A stretch of DNA of 64,000 nucleotides from Butyrivibrio sp. GTDB lineage: Bacteria > Bacillota > Clostridia > Lachnospirales > Lachnospiraceae. Below the pieces are notes generated by a model. It was not told the origin of the DNA. It ran no database searches and was given only the letters and a program-made list of their open reading frames with translations. The stretch is taken from contig SVFZ01000022.1 in NCBI GenBank assembly GCA_015056585.1, positions 1 through 64,000 on the forward strand, written 5' to 3'. The translations under genes and the position numbers were made by a program. Positions 37,157-49,847 of the stretch are shown here, piece by piece. Within the stretch, counting starts at the first letter, position 1, and each line of letters starts with the position of its first letter.

Positions 37157-37366
37157 TCACGGAACAGGATCATATCCGCCACTGGAAAATGGATTACATC
37201 TAAGTATTCTCCAAATAGCCAAAAGTCCCCCTTTGATTGCCCCGTACTTTTCTATTGCTTCTAGTCCATACTCTGAACATGTTGGTATGTATGGACATTT
37301 TGTCCTTTTTAATGGAGACAGATACTTCCTATAAAACTTAATTAAAAAGATAAGTATATGTTTCAT
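37157..37366 (-). CDS. yidD: Membrane protein insertion efficiency factor YidD
   Basis: 69 residues. The family pattern [20 protein letters not shown] followed by [27 protein letters not shown] and GGYDPVP is complete, with its three conserved Cys. ATGA overlap of 4 bp with rnpA. Confidence 0.96.
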   Translation of the reverse strand: MKHILIFLIKFYRKYLSPLKRTKCPYIPTCSEYGLEAIEKYGAIKGGLLAIWRILRCNPFSSGGYDPVP

Positions 37367-37713
37367 TCTTCACCGCCATTTTTCATTATGCGGGCCTTCC
37401 CTGCCAGGCGAATAAGAGAATCCTGAATGTCAAAAAAACTCGCTTCTCTTGCACAGGCTCTGGCTACGACTACTATATCCAAACCACTATTGAATACATT
37501 TTCCTGTAGTCGGTATGCTTCTCGAACAAGTCTTGAAAATCTGTGCCTTACAATACTGTTCCCTATTTTTTTACTGCAAGATATCCCAATTCTATTGGTA
37601 GAACAGCCATTTTCCCACACATATAAAACAATAAATTTGTTTGCATAACTCTTGCCGTTCTCATAAACATTGTGAAAATCTTTTGTCTTTTTCATTGATT
37701 CTGAAAAAAGCAT
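37363..37713 (-). CDS. rnpA: Ribonuclease P protein component
   Basis: 116 residues; protein cofactor of the tRNA 5'-processing ribozyme. The basic signature [15 protein letters not shown] and upstream [13 protein letters not shown] are characteristic. AAAGGAAAA site before the ATG. A strong terminator separates it from rpmH. Confidence 0.95.
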   Translation of the reverse strand: MLFSESMKKTKDFHNVYENGKSYANKFIVLYVWENGCSTNRIGISCSKKIGNSIVRHRFSRLVREAYRLQENVFNSGLDIVVVARACAREASFFDIQDSLIRLAGKARIMKNGGEE

Positions 37714-37736
37714 TATTATTTTCCTTTAAATTGAAG

Positions 37737-37764
37737 AAAAAAGGCCACATAAATTGCGGCCTTT
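37737..37764 (-). terminator. Intrinsic terminator between rpmH and rnpA
   Basis: On the minus strand a 10-bp stem (AAAGGCCGCA with TGTGGCCTTT, one G-T pair) closes a 5-nt loop and is followed by six T. It should reduce readthrough from the rpmH promoter into rnpA. Confidence 0.85.
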
Positions 37765-37767
37765 AAA

Positions 37768-37902
37768 TCATGCTGATAATCTCTTTCTTCCCTTTGCTCT
37801 TCTGGCTGCAAGAACTTTTCTGCCGCCCTTAGTAGCCATTCTTGCTCTGAAGCCGTGAACTCTGGCTCTCTGAAGCTTATGAGGCTGGAATGTCATCTTC
37901 AT
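37768..37902 (-). CDS. rpmH: 50S ribosomal protein L34
   Basis: 44 residues, highly basic: begins [18 protein letters not shown] and continues with [20 protein letters not shown], the L34 signature. AGGAGG precedes the start. It is the first gene left of the origin. Confidence 0.97.
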   Translation of the reverse strand: MKMTFQPHKLQRARVHGFRARMATKGGRKVLAARRAKGRKRLSA

Positions 37903-38005
37903 AGGTAAACACCTCCTTCTTATTCAAATATAAACAAATAATTTAAGGTACATAATTATCCTTGTAAAAAGATAATTACAATTCCGTGTGGAAAAAATCT
38001 TTATA

Positions 38006-38034
38006 ATTATAATAAATAATAATGCCTCAGTCAA
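38006..38034 (-). promoter_or_regulatory. Promoter of rpmH
   Basis: Minus strand TTGACT (38029-38034), 17-base spacer, TATAAT (38006-38011), about 100 bases ahead of rpmH. Confidence 0.8.
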
Positions 38035-38381
38035 GCCAATTTATGCCATTTAATAAAGACGACAAATCTAGAATTTTTTTTAAAAAAAGTTATCAACAAT
38101 ATGTGGTATTGAAAAAAGTTATCCACAGCAAAATGTTGATTTTGTGGATAACCTGTTGATTAATATTTTACCGGGTATTTTATCCACATTTTTTTTGAAT
38201 TTTGTGGAAAACATAGTATATATTTCGGTGTATTATTTTGAAAAATCCAGTAACTGTGCGATTTATAACGGTAGATTCTTTATGGTGGATAAAAAGCTAT
38301 TTTTCCACAAAACAATTTTAAAAGAAATTTTTTCCATAAAATAAAAAAAGTTATCCACAATTTAACTAAGACTCTGTTTGT
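38035..38381. other. Replication origin oriC, left part with DnaA boxes
   Basis: AT-rich gap between rpmH and dnaA. Perfect TTATCCACA boxes are at 38119-38127, 38143-38151 (reverse), 38180-38188 and 38351-38359; near matches at 38090-38098 (TTATCAACA), 38154-38162, 38203-38211 and 38301-38309. A/T runs between them (for example 38075-38089 and 38310-38349) are candidate unwinding segments. Confidence 0.92.
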
Positions 38382-38410
38382 TTGAATTTTAAATCCAATT
38401 AGGCTAAAAT
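38382..38410 (+). promoter_or_regulatory. Promoter of dnaA
   Basis: TTGAAT (38382-38387), 17-base spacer, TAAAAT (38405-38410). DnaA boxes just upstream suggest autoregulation. Confidence 0.7.
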
Positions 38411-38451
38411 AGTTAAAGTCTATAATTATGCGTTGTTGGGGAGTTTTTTTC

Positions 38452-39852
38452 ATGCAATCATCTAATGAAATCACAAACAGATTAAAAGAAAATTGGGAGA
38501 ATATTAAGAAGCAGATCAGAATTGAATCAGGTATTACTGACGTTTCTTTCAGAACCTGGATAGATCCTCTTTCAGTCTATACTTTTCAGGATAATACTGT
38601 CAAAATCCTTATTCCACAGGACAATCCTATGACTTTGCAATATATAAGCAAGAATTATCAGGACTTTTTTAAGGTTACTATTTCTGAGTTTTTAGAAGAA
38701 ATGGTTGATATTTCTTTTATATTGAACAAAGACATTATTAATAATGAAGAAACACCTGATGATATTAATGATAATACCATTAAATCTCAGTCTCAGACTT
38801 ACACTAATAATGATCATTCAAATCTCAATCCCAAGTACAGATTTGATACTTTCGTCGTAGGCAGCAATAACAAATTTGCCCATTCAGCATCTCTCGCTGT
38901 TGCTGAATCTCCGGGTATTTCTTACAATCCTCTTTTCCTGTATGGAGGACCGGGACTAGGTAAAACTCACCTTATGCACTCAATCGGCCATTTTATTATG
39001 GAACACGATCACAGAGCAAAGGTATTGTATGTAACATCCGAACAGTTTACTAATGAAGTTATCGAGTCTATCAGAAGCGGACGAGCTGAAAATATGTCAA
39101 AGCTTCGTGAAAAATATCGTACTGTGGATGTACTTATGGTTGATGATGTCCAGTTTATCATAGGTAAAGAGTCAACACAGGAAGAATTTTTCCATACTTT
39201 CAATGAATTACATCAGGCCGGAAAACAGATCATTCTTTCTTCCGATAAGCCTCCAAAGGAAATGGAAACTCTTGAAGAGAGATTCAGATCAAGGTTTGAG
39301 ATGGGTCTTATTGCTGATATTCAGTCTCCTGATTATGAGACCAGAATGGCAATTCTCCGTAAAAATGCTGAAAATTACGGAAAGACAATAGATGATGAAG
39401 TAATCAATTACATTGCTACAAACATCAAATCAAATATCAGAGAGCTGGAAGGCGCTTATAACAAGATAATCGCATTTTCACGTCTTAATAATGTAGATAT
39501 AACTCTTGAAAATGCAATGGAAGCCCTTAAGGATATTATTTATCCCGATAAATCAAAAGTTATTACTCCTCAGCTTATCATTGATACAGTTTGTGAACAG
39601 TATGGAACAAAGAAAGAAGATATTTTCTCTAAAAAGAGAAATTCAGAGATTGTTCTTCCAAGACAGATAATAATGTATCTTTGCAGAGAGCATACCGATG
39701 CTTCCCTTGAAGAAATAGGAAGGATCCTCGGCAAAAAAGATCATACAACTGTAATGAGCGGAATCAATAAAATAAAGAAGCAATGCACTTTTGATGATGA
39801 ACTTAATAAAAATCTTGATGTCATAATGAAGAAACTTAATCCTTCTTTATAA
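38452..39852 (+). CDS. dnaA: Chromosomal replication initiator protein DnaA
   Basis: 466 residues. Domain I (1-85) for DnaB/self contacts, short variable domain II (about 95-130), AAA+ domain with Walker A GGPGLGKTHL and Walker B VDVLMVDDVQF, and domain IV DNA-binding helix-turn-helix ending in the signature KKDHTTVMSGINKI. The start is ATG 38452, preceded by GGGGAG; the frame extends to 38428, which is too close to the transcription start. Confidence 0.98.
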   Translation: MQSSNEITNRLKENWENIKKQIRIESGITDVSFRTWIDPLSVYTFQDNTVKILIPQDNPMTLQYISKNYQDFFKVTISEFLEEMVDISFILNKDIINNEETPDDINDNTIKSQSQTYTNNDHSNLNPKYRFDTFVVGSNNKFAHSASLAVAESPGISYNPLFLYGGPGLGKTHLMHSIGHFIMEHDHRAKVLYVTSEQFTNEVIESIRSGRAENMSKLREKYRTVDVLMVDDVQFIIGKESTQEEFFHTFNELHQAGKQIILSSDKPPKEMETLEERFRSRFEMGLIADIQSPDYETRMAILRKNAENYGKTIDDEVINYIATNIKSNIRELEGAYNKIIAFSRLNNVDITLENAMEALKDIIYPDKSKVITPQLIIDTVCEQYGTKKEDIFSKKRNSEIVLPRQIIMYLCREHTDASLEEIGRILGKKDHTTVMSGINKIKKQCTFDDELNKNLDVIMKKLNPSL

Positions 39853-39857
39853 TATAC

Positions 39858-39923
39858 TTATCCACATTTGTGGAAAACTTTTCATATAACTATGTTATTT
39901 GTATGAGGATAGTTTGTGGATTA
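39858..39923. other. Replication origin, right part with DnaA boxes
   Basis: In the dnaA-dnaN gap: TTATCCACA at 39858-39866, reverse near matches at 39868-39876 and 39915-39923, then a T-rich stretch with repeated TTTTCAACA-like words up to 40022. With the left cluster this gives a bipartite origin around dnaA as in Bacillus. Confidence 0.7.
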
Positions 39924-40022
39924 GGGTGTATTACTTTTTTATAACCTCATTTGTTAAAATTTGCCTTGTTTATAACTTTTTAATTTTCAACAGTAATTTT
40001 TTTGTTTTCAACAGCCAAAAAT

Positions 40023-40051
40023 TTGTAAAAAAGCCGCATAAATTGTATAAT
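40023..40051 (+). promoter_or_regulatory. Promoter of dnaN
   Basis: TTGTAA (40023-40028), 17-base spacer, TATAAT (40046-40051), leaving a leader of about 90 bases. Confidence 0.7.
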
Positions 40052-40147
40052 AGAATAGGTTTTACACTTTTCAACAACCATTATTAATATTTTTATGATT
40101 AATTAATAATTATTTTATATATGGCGGCGAAGGGAGTATTTGTTTAA

Positions 40148-41257
40148 ATGAAATTTATTTGCTCTAAGTCTAATCTTGTAAATGGATTACAAATAGTATC
40201 TAAGGCAGTACCAAGTAGAACTACAATGTCTGTACTTCAATGTATACTTGTCGATGCTACAGAAGGAGTTATTAAGTTTATTGCCAACGATATGGAACTT
40301 GGCATTCAGACAATTGTAGAAGGTAACATTGTTGAAAGAGGATTTATTGCCATTGATGCAAAGATCTTCGTAGATATCGTAAGAAAACTCCCTGATAATG
40401 ATGTAACTATTGAATCAGATTCCAGCAATAAGGTATCTATCAGCTGCGAGAAGGCAAAGTTTAATCTTATCGGAAGAAAAGGCGATGATTTCACTTATCT
40501 TCCATCAATCGAAAAAATAGATGGAGTATCTGTATCTCAGTATACTTTGAAGAATGTAATTCAGCAGACTATCTTTTCTATTGCAGAAAATGATACAAAC
40601 AAGATGATGGCCGGTGAATTATTTGAAGTAGACGGAGAGAATTTAAAGCTTGTTTCTCTTGACGGTCATAGAATTTCAATCAGAAAAGTTAAACTTAATG
40701 AATCTTATCCATACAAAAAGGTAATTGTACCCGGTAAGACACTTGGAGAAATCAGTAAGATTCTTGGTGATAGCATCGAGAAAATGGTAAATATATATTT
40801 TACCGACAAGCATGTTTTATTTGAATTTGATAAAACTACAGTAGTTTCAAGACTTATAGAAGGTGAATATTTTAGTATTGATCAGATGCTTTCAAGTGAT
40901 TATGAAACTAAGATAAGCATCAACAGACGTGAATTCCTTGATTGTATAGACCGTGCTACTCTTCTTGTAAAAGAGGGAGATAAAAAGCCTGTTATAGTTT
41001 CAGTAACAGATGGAAAGATTGAGCTTAAGATTAATTCTGCTATTGGTAGCATGGATGAAGAAATAGATATAGAAAAGCAGGGTAAAGATCTTATGATCGG
41101 ATTTAATCCTAAGTTTCTTATTGATGCCCTGAGAGTCATTGAGGATGAAATTGTAGACATTTATCTTGTTAATCCTAAGGCTCCTTGCTTTATCAGAGAT
41201 AAAGAATCTACATACATTTATCTTGTTCTTCCTGTTAACTTTACAACAGTTGACTGA
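40148..41257 (+). CDS. dnaN: DNA polymerase III sliding clamp (beta subunit)
   Basis: 369 residues in three similar clamp domains; begins MKFICSKSNLVNGLQIVSKAVPSRTT and ends with the conserved peptide-pocket segment DIYLVNPKAPCFI and VLPVNF. The ring tethers DNA polymerase to the template. AAGGGAG about eleven bases before the ATG. Confidence 0.98.
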   Translation: MKFICSKSNLVNGLQIVSKAVPSRTTMSVLQCILVDATEGVIKFIANDMELGIQTIVEGNIVERGFIAIDAKIFVDIVRKLPDNDVTIESDSSNKVSISCEKAKFNLIGRKGDDFTYLPSIEKIDGVSVSQYTLKNVIQQTIFSIAENDTNKMMAGELFEVDGENLKLVSLDGHRISIRKVKLNESYPYKKVIVPGKTLGEISKILGDSIEKMVNIYFTDKHVLFEFDKTTVVSRLIEGEYFSIDQMLSSDYETKISINRREFLDCIDRATLLVKEGDKKPVIVSVTDGKIELKINSAIGSMDEEIDIEKQGKDLMIGFNPKFLIDALRVIEDEIVDIYLVNPKAPCFIRDKESTYIYLVLPVNFTTVD

Positions 41258-41296
41258 TTTAATGAGAAAAAATATCAGAAATACCGGGAAATATAA

Positions 41297-41508
41297 ATGG
41301 AAACATTAAAGCTTAGAGAAAACGATGATTTTATTAAACTTGGTCAGGCTTTAAAAAAGGCAGGGCTTGAAGGCTCTGGTGTTGAAGCAAAAAATGACAT
41401 ACAGGCCGGACTTGTAAAGGTTAACGGTGAGATAGAAGAAAGACGTGGCCGAAAGTTGTACGATGGAGATGTTTTCGAGTACAATGGCACACAGGTTAAG
41501 ATTGAAAG

Positions 41509-41512
<4 letters not shown>
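41297..41512 (+). CDS. yaaA: S4-domain RNA-binding protein YaaA
   Basis: 71 residues, a single S4 domain (FIKLGQALKKAGLEGSG, GLVKVNGEIEERRGRKL, GDVFEYNG). Usual dnaN-recF position; linked to ribosome assembly in Bacillus. Its stop overlaps the recF start (ATGA). Confidence 0.95.
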
Positions 41513-44590
<3,078 letters not shown>

Positions 44591-44622
44591 GATAAAAATA
44601 TCAAGGAAAAGGATAAAGAATA

Positions 44623-47205
44623 ATGGCAGATAATAATAATATCAACAACGAAATGCCAGATGACGTTTTTGATAAGACAACCACGGATAGGATTAAAGAG
44701 GTTGATCTTCAGAAGACCATGGAATCTGACTATATAGACTACGCCATGAGTGTCATTGCTTCACGTGCGCTTCCGGATGTTAGAGATGGCCTTAAGCCGG
44801 TTCAAAGAAGAATACTCTACTCAATGATAGAGCTGAACAACGGTCCTGATAAGCCACATCGTAAATGTGCCCGTATCGTCGGCGACACAATGGGTAAATA
44901 TCATCCACACGGTGACAGCTCAATCTATGGTTCATTGGTAAATATGGCTCAGCCCTGGTCTATGAGATATTGCCTTGTTGATGGACATGGTAACTTTGGA
45001 TCAGTAGATGGTGATGGCGCAGCTGCCATGAGATATACTGAGGCAAGACTTACCAAAATTTCAATGGAGATGATTGCCGATATCAACAAGGATACAGTAG
45101 ACTTTGTTCCTAACTTTGATGAAACGGAAAAAGAGCCTTCTATCCTCCCAAGCAGATTTCCTAACCTTTTGGTTAACGGTACTACAGGTATTGCGGTAGG
45201 AATGGCAACTAATATTCCACCTCATAACCTTAGAGAAGTTATAAATGCAGTTGTAAAGATGATCGACAACAGAATTCTTGAGGACAGGGAAACTGAAATC
45301 GAAGAAATTCTCGAAATCATCAAGGCTCCTGATTTCCCAACAGGTGGTATAATCCTCGGAACAAGAGGAGCTGAAGAGGCCTACAGAACAGGTCGAGGTA
45401 AGGTTGTAGTCAGAGCCGTAACAAATATCGAGCCAATGCAGAACGGCAAGAACAGAATTGTTGTTACGGAACTGCCCTATCTTGTTAATAAAGCAAATAT
45501 GATTTCAAAAATAGCTGAGCTTGTTAAACTCAAAAAGCTCGATGGAATCACTGCCCTTCGTGATGAATCAGACAGAGAAGGTATGCGTGTTGTAATCGAA
45601 CTTAGAAATGATGTAAATCCTAACATCATGCTCAATAAGCTCTACAAGCATACTCAGATGCAGGATTCTTTCGGAATCATTATGCTTGCACTTGTTAATA
45701 ATGAGCCTAAAGTTCTCAGCATTACTGAGATGCTTAAGTATTATATCAAGCATCAGGAAGAGGTTGTAACAAGAAGAACTAAGTACGACCTCAATAAAGC
45801 AGAGGAAAGAAATCATATCTTAGAGGGTCTGCTTATTGCCCTTGATAACATTGATGAAGTTATCAAAATTATTAGAGGCAGTGAAACAGTCGCTCTTGCA
45901 AAAGAGCAATTGATGGCCCGCTTTGGTCTTACAGAGGTTCAGGCACAGGCCATTGTAGATATGAGGCTTCGTACTCTTACAGGTTTGGAAAGAGACAAGC
46001 TTGAACAGGAGCATGCAGAGCTCTTAAAGAGGATTGAGGAATTGAAGGCAATTCTCGCTGATGAGAAGGTTCTTCTTGGAGTAATAAAGACTGAAATTAC
46101 TGAGATTTCAGCTAAATACGGTGATGACAGAAAGTCTCAGATCGGTCAGGACGATTCGGATATTGATACAGAGGATTTGATTCCTAATGTAAATACGGTT
46201 ATTGCGATGACAAATCTTGGCTATATCAAGAGAATGTCAATTGATAACTTCAAATCCCAGAACCGTGGTGGTAAAGGAATTAAGGGTATTACAACAATTG
46301 ACAATGACTTTGTTGAAGATATCCTTATGACTACAACTCATAATTACGTCATGTTCTTTACCAACACCGGACGTGTATACAGACTTAAAGCATATCAGAT
46401 TCCGGAGGCTTCAAGAACATCAAGAGGAATGGCTATTGTTAATCTCCTTCAACTTGCTCCGGGAGAAAAGATATCAGCAATGATCCCGGTTAAGGGCTTT
46501 GAAGATGAAGAAAAGAGCCTGTTTATGGTAACCAAGAAAGGTACTGTAAAGAAGACTCCTATTACAGAGTTTTCAAATGTCAGAAAGACCGGACTTGTAG
46601 CTATAGTTTTAAGAGATGATGATGAGCTTATCGAAGTAAAGACCGTCGCTAAAGACGCTGAGATATTCCTTGTTACCAAGAATGGTATGTGTATTCACTT
46701 TGATGAAAGTGATGTCCGTTCAACGGGAAGATCCTCCATCGGTGTTCGCGGAATGATGCTGGATGACACTGACGAAATTGTTGGAATGCAGCTCAATACA
46801 CAGGGCGACTCACTTCTTATTGTTTCTGAAAAAGGCTACGGAAAGCGTACTACTCTTGATGAATTCCACAGCCAGTTCAGAGGTGGTAAGGGAGTTAAAT
46901 GCTATAAGATAACAGAAAAAACAGGAAATGTTATCGGAGTTAAAGCTGTTAATGATGACAATGAAATCATGATGATCACAAATGCCGGAGTCATTATTCA
47001 GCTTAGAATGGATGAGATAACTATTCACGGCAGAGTAACATCCGGTGTCAAGATGATCAATCTTGATAAAGGTGTAACAGTAGCACAGATAGCGAAGGTT
47101 AGAGAAAAGATTTCTGACGGTGATCACGATATAGACAATATCGATGAGATTCCTGATGAGATTCAAGAAGATGACAGCAAAGAAGATGACAACAGTGAGG
47201 AATAA
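44623..47205 (+). CDS. gyrA: DNA gyrase subunit A
   Basis: 860 residues. Breakage-reunion domain with [20 protein letters not shown], quinolone region [13 protein letters not shown] and catalytic Tyr in [10 protein letters not shown]; six-bladed C-terminal domain with the gyrase box QNRGGKG and repeats such as FRGGKG; acidic tail. The serine in HGDSSIYG and acidic residue positions look like the sensitive form. Confidence 0.97.
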   Translation: MADNNNINNEMPDDVFDKTTTDRIKEVDLQKTMESDYIDYAMSVIASRALPDVRDGLKPVQRRILYSMIELNNGPDKPHRKCARIVGDTMGKYHPHGDSSIYGSLVNMAQPWSMRYCLVDGHGNFGSVDGDGAAAMRYTEARLTKISMEMIADINKDTVDFVPNFDETEKEPSILPSRFPNLLVNGTTGIAVGMATNIPPHNLREVINAVVKMIDNRILEDRETEIEEILEIIKAPDFPTGGIILGTRGAEEAYRTGRGKVVVRAVTNIEPMQNGKNRIVVTELPYLVNKANMISKIAELVKLKKLDGITALRDESDREGMRVVIELRNDVNPNIMLNKLYKHTQMQDSFGIIMLALVNNEPKVLSITEMLKYYIKHQEEVVTRRTKYDLNKAEERNHILEGLLIALDNIDEVIKIIRGSETVALAKEQLMARFGLTEVQAQAIVDMRLRTLTGLERDKLEQEHAELLKRIEELKAILADEKVLLGVIKTEITEISAKYGDDRKSQIGQDDSDIDTEDLIPNVNTVIAMTNLGYIKRMSIDNFKSQNRGGKGIKGITTIDNDFVEDILMTTTHNYVMFFTNTGRVYRLKAYQIPEASRTSRGMAIVNLLQLAPGEKISAMIPVKGFEDEEKSLFMVTKKGTVKKTPITEFSNVRKTGLVAIVLRDDDELIEVKTVAKDAEIFLVTKNGMCIHFDESDVRSTGRSSIGVRGMMLDDTDEIVGMQLNTQGDSLLIVSEKGYGKRTTLDEFHSQFRGGKGVKCYKITEKTGNVIGVKAVNDDNEIMMITNAGVIIQLRMDEITIHGRVTSGVKMINLDKGVTVAQIAKVREKISDGDHDIDNIDEIPDEIQEDDSKEDDNSEE

Positions 47206-47245
47206 TTTTCGGAACAGCTGAGATTATTCAGGGAATGAGGGGCCT

Positions 47246-48712
47246 ATGAACATCGGACTGCTTATATCTGAGCTAGAGGACAAAGAAGTAAAAAGAATCT
47301 GCGTAGGTGCAAGCCAGGCTGCAAGGGATAAAGAAGTAACTCTTGTCATTATGCCGGGCAAGTACCTTATTGCAGAGGATGAGGAAGATAATCCATATGA
47401 TTATCAGCATATGGCAGTATTTGACTATGCAAATACTGACGATTTTGATGCACTCATCATTGATATAGACAGGATTGGAAAAGGAGCTCCAATCCTTAAA
47501 AGAGATGCATTTCTGAATAAGTTCTCGGGAATTCCTGTATTGACTCTGACTAAACAGGAAGGCCTTGATGTAGAGGTTTTATCTGTAAATGAAGTTGAAA
47601 CTGATCATGATCAGTTTGAGCAGCTCGGATATGAGGCAGTTTGTGATGCAGTATTCTATGTTGCAAACAAGTCTCTCCCACAAAACGAACCTGCAAAGAA
47701 CTTTTCATTTGTAGATAAACCGGTATCAGAAGCATTATCTACTATCTCAAAAGTTGGTAATATGCTTCTTCACAGAAAGTACGCCAAGGAAAAGGTTTAC
47801 GAGGTATTCGCAGACATTACAAAAAAATCCGGGCTTAATACCTGTGGAATATATCTTTATGACCAGAAAATCAGAAATACAGTTAAGTATTGGTGGAAAA
47901 GACCTGAAAATATCTGTGTAAAAAGCGCTCTTGTAAATGGGAGTATTGAGGATACTAATGATGCCCACAAGGTAGTAAGAGCTTCAGAGATATTTTCCGG
48001 GCTCACAGATAAAGCGCCAGCAGTTCTTGTGGCAGGAGCAATCTTTGTCGGAGAGTATCAGCTGGGACTTCTGGTAACAGAATTTACGGCAAATTCTATC
48101 ATTGATTATTACTTTGATACTTTGCTCAGTGTTGTTACCGGAGCATCAAGAGTTTCATATCTTGAAAAAGAGCTTAAGAAGACCAATGAAGAACTCTATG
48201 AAGTTCAGGAAGAGCTCGCAAGAGATGATTCGGTTCTTGATCATATCGGAGACCAGGATTATCTTACCGGAGGACTTAACCGAAGAGGCTTCTTTGCAAA
48301 AGCATATGACCTGTTGAAGGAAGAGTTTAAACCGGGCAACTATGCAATTGTTTCATATATCCACATGGAATCCTTAAAAACAATTAACAGTATGTTTGGA
48401 AAGGAAGAAGGCGACCGAGCTGTTAAAAGAGTTGCCGGAATACTTAAGGAGGTATTCGAAGATAAAAGTATCTACGGCAGAATTCGTGGTGATGAATTCG
48501 CTGTCTTAGAGATTACAGAGGAACAGGGAAAGGCAGAAAGCCTTAGGGAAGAAATGTCTGTTCAGAATGCCAAACTCCTTACTGACAACACAAGGTATAT
48601 GAATCATCTGCAGTATTCCATTTGCGAATTTGGACATGATGAAAATCTATCCCTTAGAGAAATGTTGAAAGAGACAGACGAGAACCTGCAGAGGATCAAA
48701 GGCAACACGTAA
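47246..48712 (+). CDS. GGDEF-like protein with N-terminal periplasmic-binding-like sensor domain
   Basis: 488 residues, no membrane segment or signal peptide, so cytoplasmic. Residues 1-155 resemble a LacI-type ligand-binding half (MNIGLLISELEDKEVKRICVGA, DALIIDIDRIG). A middle region (about 165-300) may be GAF-like, a coiled coil follows (about 305-335), then a GGDEF domain from DYLTGGLNRRGFF. The signature reads RGDEF at 414-418, and no RxxD inhibitory site is seen, so diguanylate cyclase activity is uncertain. It starts 40 bp after gyrA and may be cotranscribed. Confidence 0.8.
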   Translation: MNIGLLISELEDKEVKRICVGASQAARDKEVTLVIMPGKYLIAEDEEDNPYDYQHMAVFDYANTDDFDALIIDIDRIGKGAPILKRDAFLNKFSGIPVLTLTKQEGLDVEVLSVNEVETDHDQFEQLGYEAVCDAVFYVANKSLPQNEPAKNFSFVDKPVSEALSTISKVGNMLLHRKYAKEKVYEVFADITKKSGLNTCGIYLYDQKIRNTVKYWWKRPENICVKSALVNGSIEDTNDAHKVVRASEIFSGLTDKAPAVLVAGAIFVGEYQLGLLVTEFTANSIIDYYFDTLLSVVTGASRVSYLEKELKKTNEELYEVQEELARDDSVLDHIGDQDYLTGGLNRRGFFAKAYDLLKEEFKPGNYAIVSYIHMESLKTINSMFGKEEGDRAVKRVAGILKEVFEDKSIYGRIRGDEFAVLEITEEQGKAESLREEMSVQNAKLLTDNTRYMNHLQYSICEFGHDENLSLREMLKETDENLQRIKGNT

Positions 48713-48742
48713 GAATTATCCTTCTGAAATGGAAAGGTGAGT

Positions 48743-49813
48743 ATGACTGAATACGAAAATATGTCTGAAAGAACTAAACGGTTTTATTATATTGATCTGT
48801 TAAAAGCATTAGCAATGTTTTTTGTACTTTCATATCATAGTACCTTTTATGATTTCGATATTATAAAAAATAGTTCAGTATTAACATATTTGCGTTATTT
48901 TTGCAGTACCGTAGTGGCAACAAGTATACCGATGTTTTTCTTTTCAAATGGGTACCTGTTATTTAGTAAAGAGTTAGACCTCAAAAAGCACTATAAAAAA
49001 ACCATTCGATTCATGATTTTAACATTTATTTGGTCAGTAATGACGCTGGCAATAATGATGCCGATTAAAGGTGAATGGTTAAGTCGCTCGGAGTTTCTTA
49101 GAGGAATACTGGATTTAAAACAAGACTGGAATAATCACTTATGGTTTATGTACGTTTTAGTCGCCATATATGTCATTTTTCCTCTATTAAAACTGGTTCA
49201 TGATAAAAAACAAATTATATTTCATGTAATTGTTATCATATATGGTGCTTTTATTGCTTTACTTGTTTTACTTAATGCAATTGCCACATTCACTCCTCAT
49301 TTTAGATCTTTGAATCTGCCTAAATTTGCATTTGATGCAACATTTTCTGGGCTGTATTTTTGGATTGGCGGTTTTGTATATGATTATCGAAATAAGTTCG
49401 TATCAATTCCGCTCGCTATTAGAAATAAATATGCTGTTATATCACTAATTGTTTCAGAATGCCTATTAGGAATTTTTGGTGTGGCATATTCAAAGGCAAA
49501 TGGTGAAATGTGGGATGTTGTGTTCAATAGCTTTAATATAATTATGACACTCATAAGTGTTTTAGCTATTTTTGCGTTGGCTTTAAATTATCAAAGGAAT
49601 AATAAAATAATAAATTTAATATCCATAAATACACTTGGAATATATTTTATTCATATGCCAATAATAAGACTTGTTAAGCCATGGATAATTAGTCATCCCT
49701 ATCCGGAAACAATGTGGTTTACAGGATTATTTGCACTAGTTTTGATGTTTGTCTGCATTGGACTGGTGACAATTATAAAGAAAATTCCAGTAATTAAGAA
49801 CCTGGTTATGTGA
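48743..49813 (+). CDS. Membrane acyltransferase (acyltransferase 3 family)
   Basis: 356 residues with about ten membrane helices. It opens with YYIDLLKALAMFFVLSYHS, the conserved N-terminal segment with its catalytic-region His, followed by MFFFSNGYLLF and later NTLGIYFIHMP, typical of OafA/WecH-like enzymes that acylate surface sugars or other envelope targets. Codon use differs from neighbours: TTA/TTG leucine and GGT-poor, AT-rich codons instead of the CTT-rich pattern of gyrA and trp genes, suggesting separate acquisition. ATG 48743 is preferred (GGAAAGG five bases upstream) over GTG 48737. Confidence 0.85.
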   Translation: MTEYENMSERTKRFYYIDLLKALAMFFVLSYHSTFYDFDIIKNSSVLTYLRYFCSTVVATSIPMFFFSNGYLLFSKELDLKKHYKKTIRFMILTFIWSVMTLAIMMPIKGEWLSRSEFLRGILDLKQDWNNHLWFMYVLVAIYVIFPLLKLVHDKKQIIFHVIVIIYGAFIALLVLLNAIATFTPHFRSLNLPKFAFDATFSGLYFWIGGFVYDYRNKFVSIPLAIRNKYAVISLIVSECLLGIFGVAYSKANGEMWDVVFNSFNIIMTLISVLAIFALALNYQRNNKIINLISINTLGIYFIHMPIIRLVKPWIISHPYPETMWFTGLFALVLMFVCIGLVTIIKKIPVIKNLVM

Positions 49814-49818
49814 TATAA

Positions 49819-49840
49819 CTATTTGCACGTTAGCAAATAG
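49819..49840. terminator. Hairpin between convergent acyltransferase and trpA genes
   Basis: CTATTTGC and GCAAATAG with a 6-nt loop. No proper T run on either strand, so efficiency is uncertain. Confidence 0.45.
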
Positions 49841-49847
49841 GAGGCTG

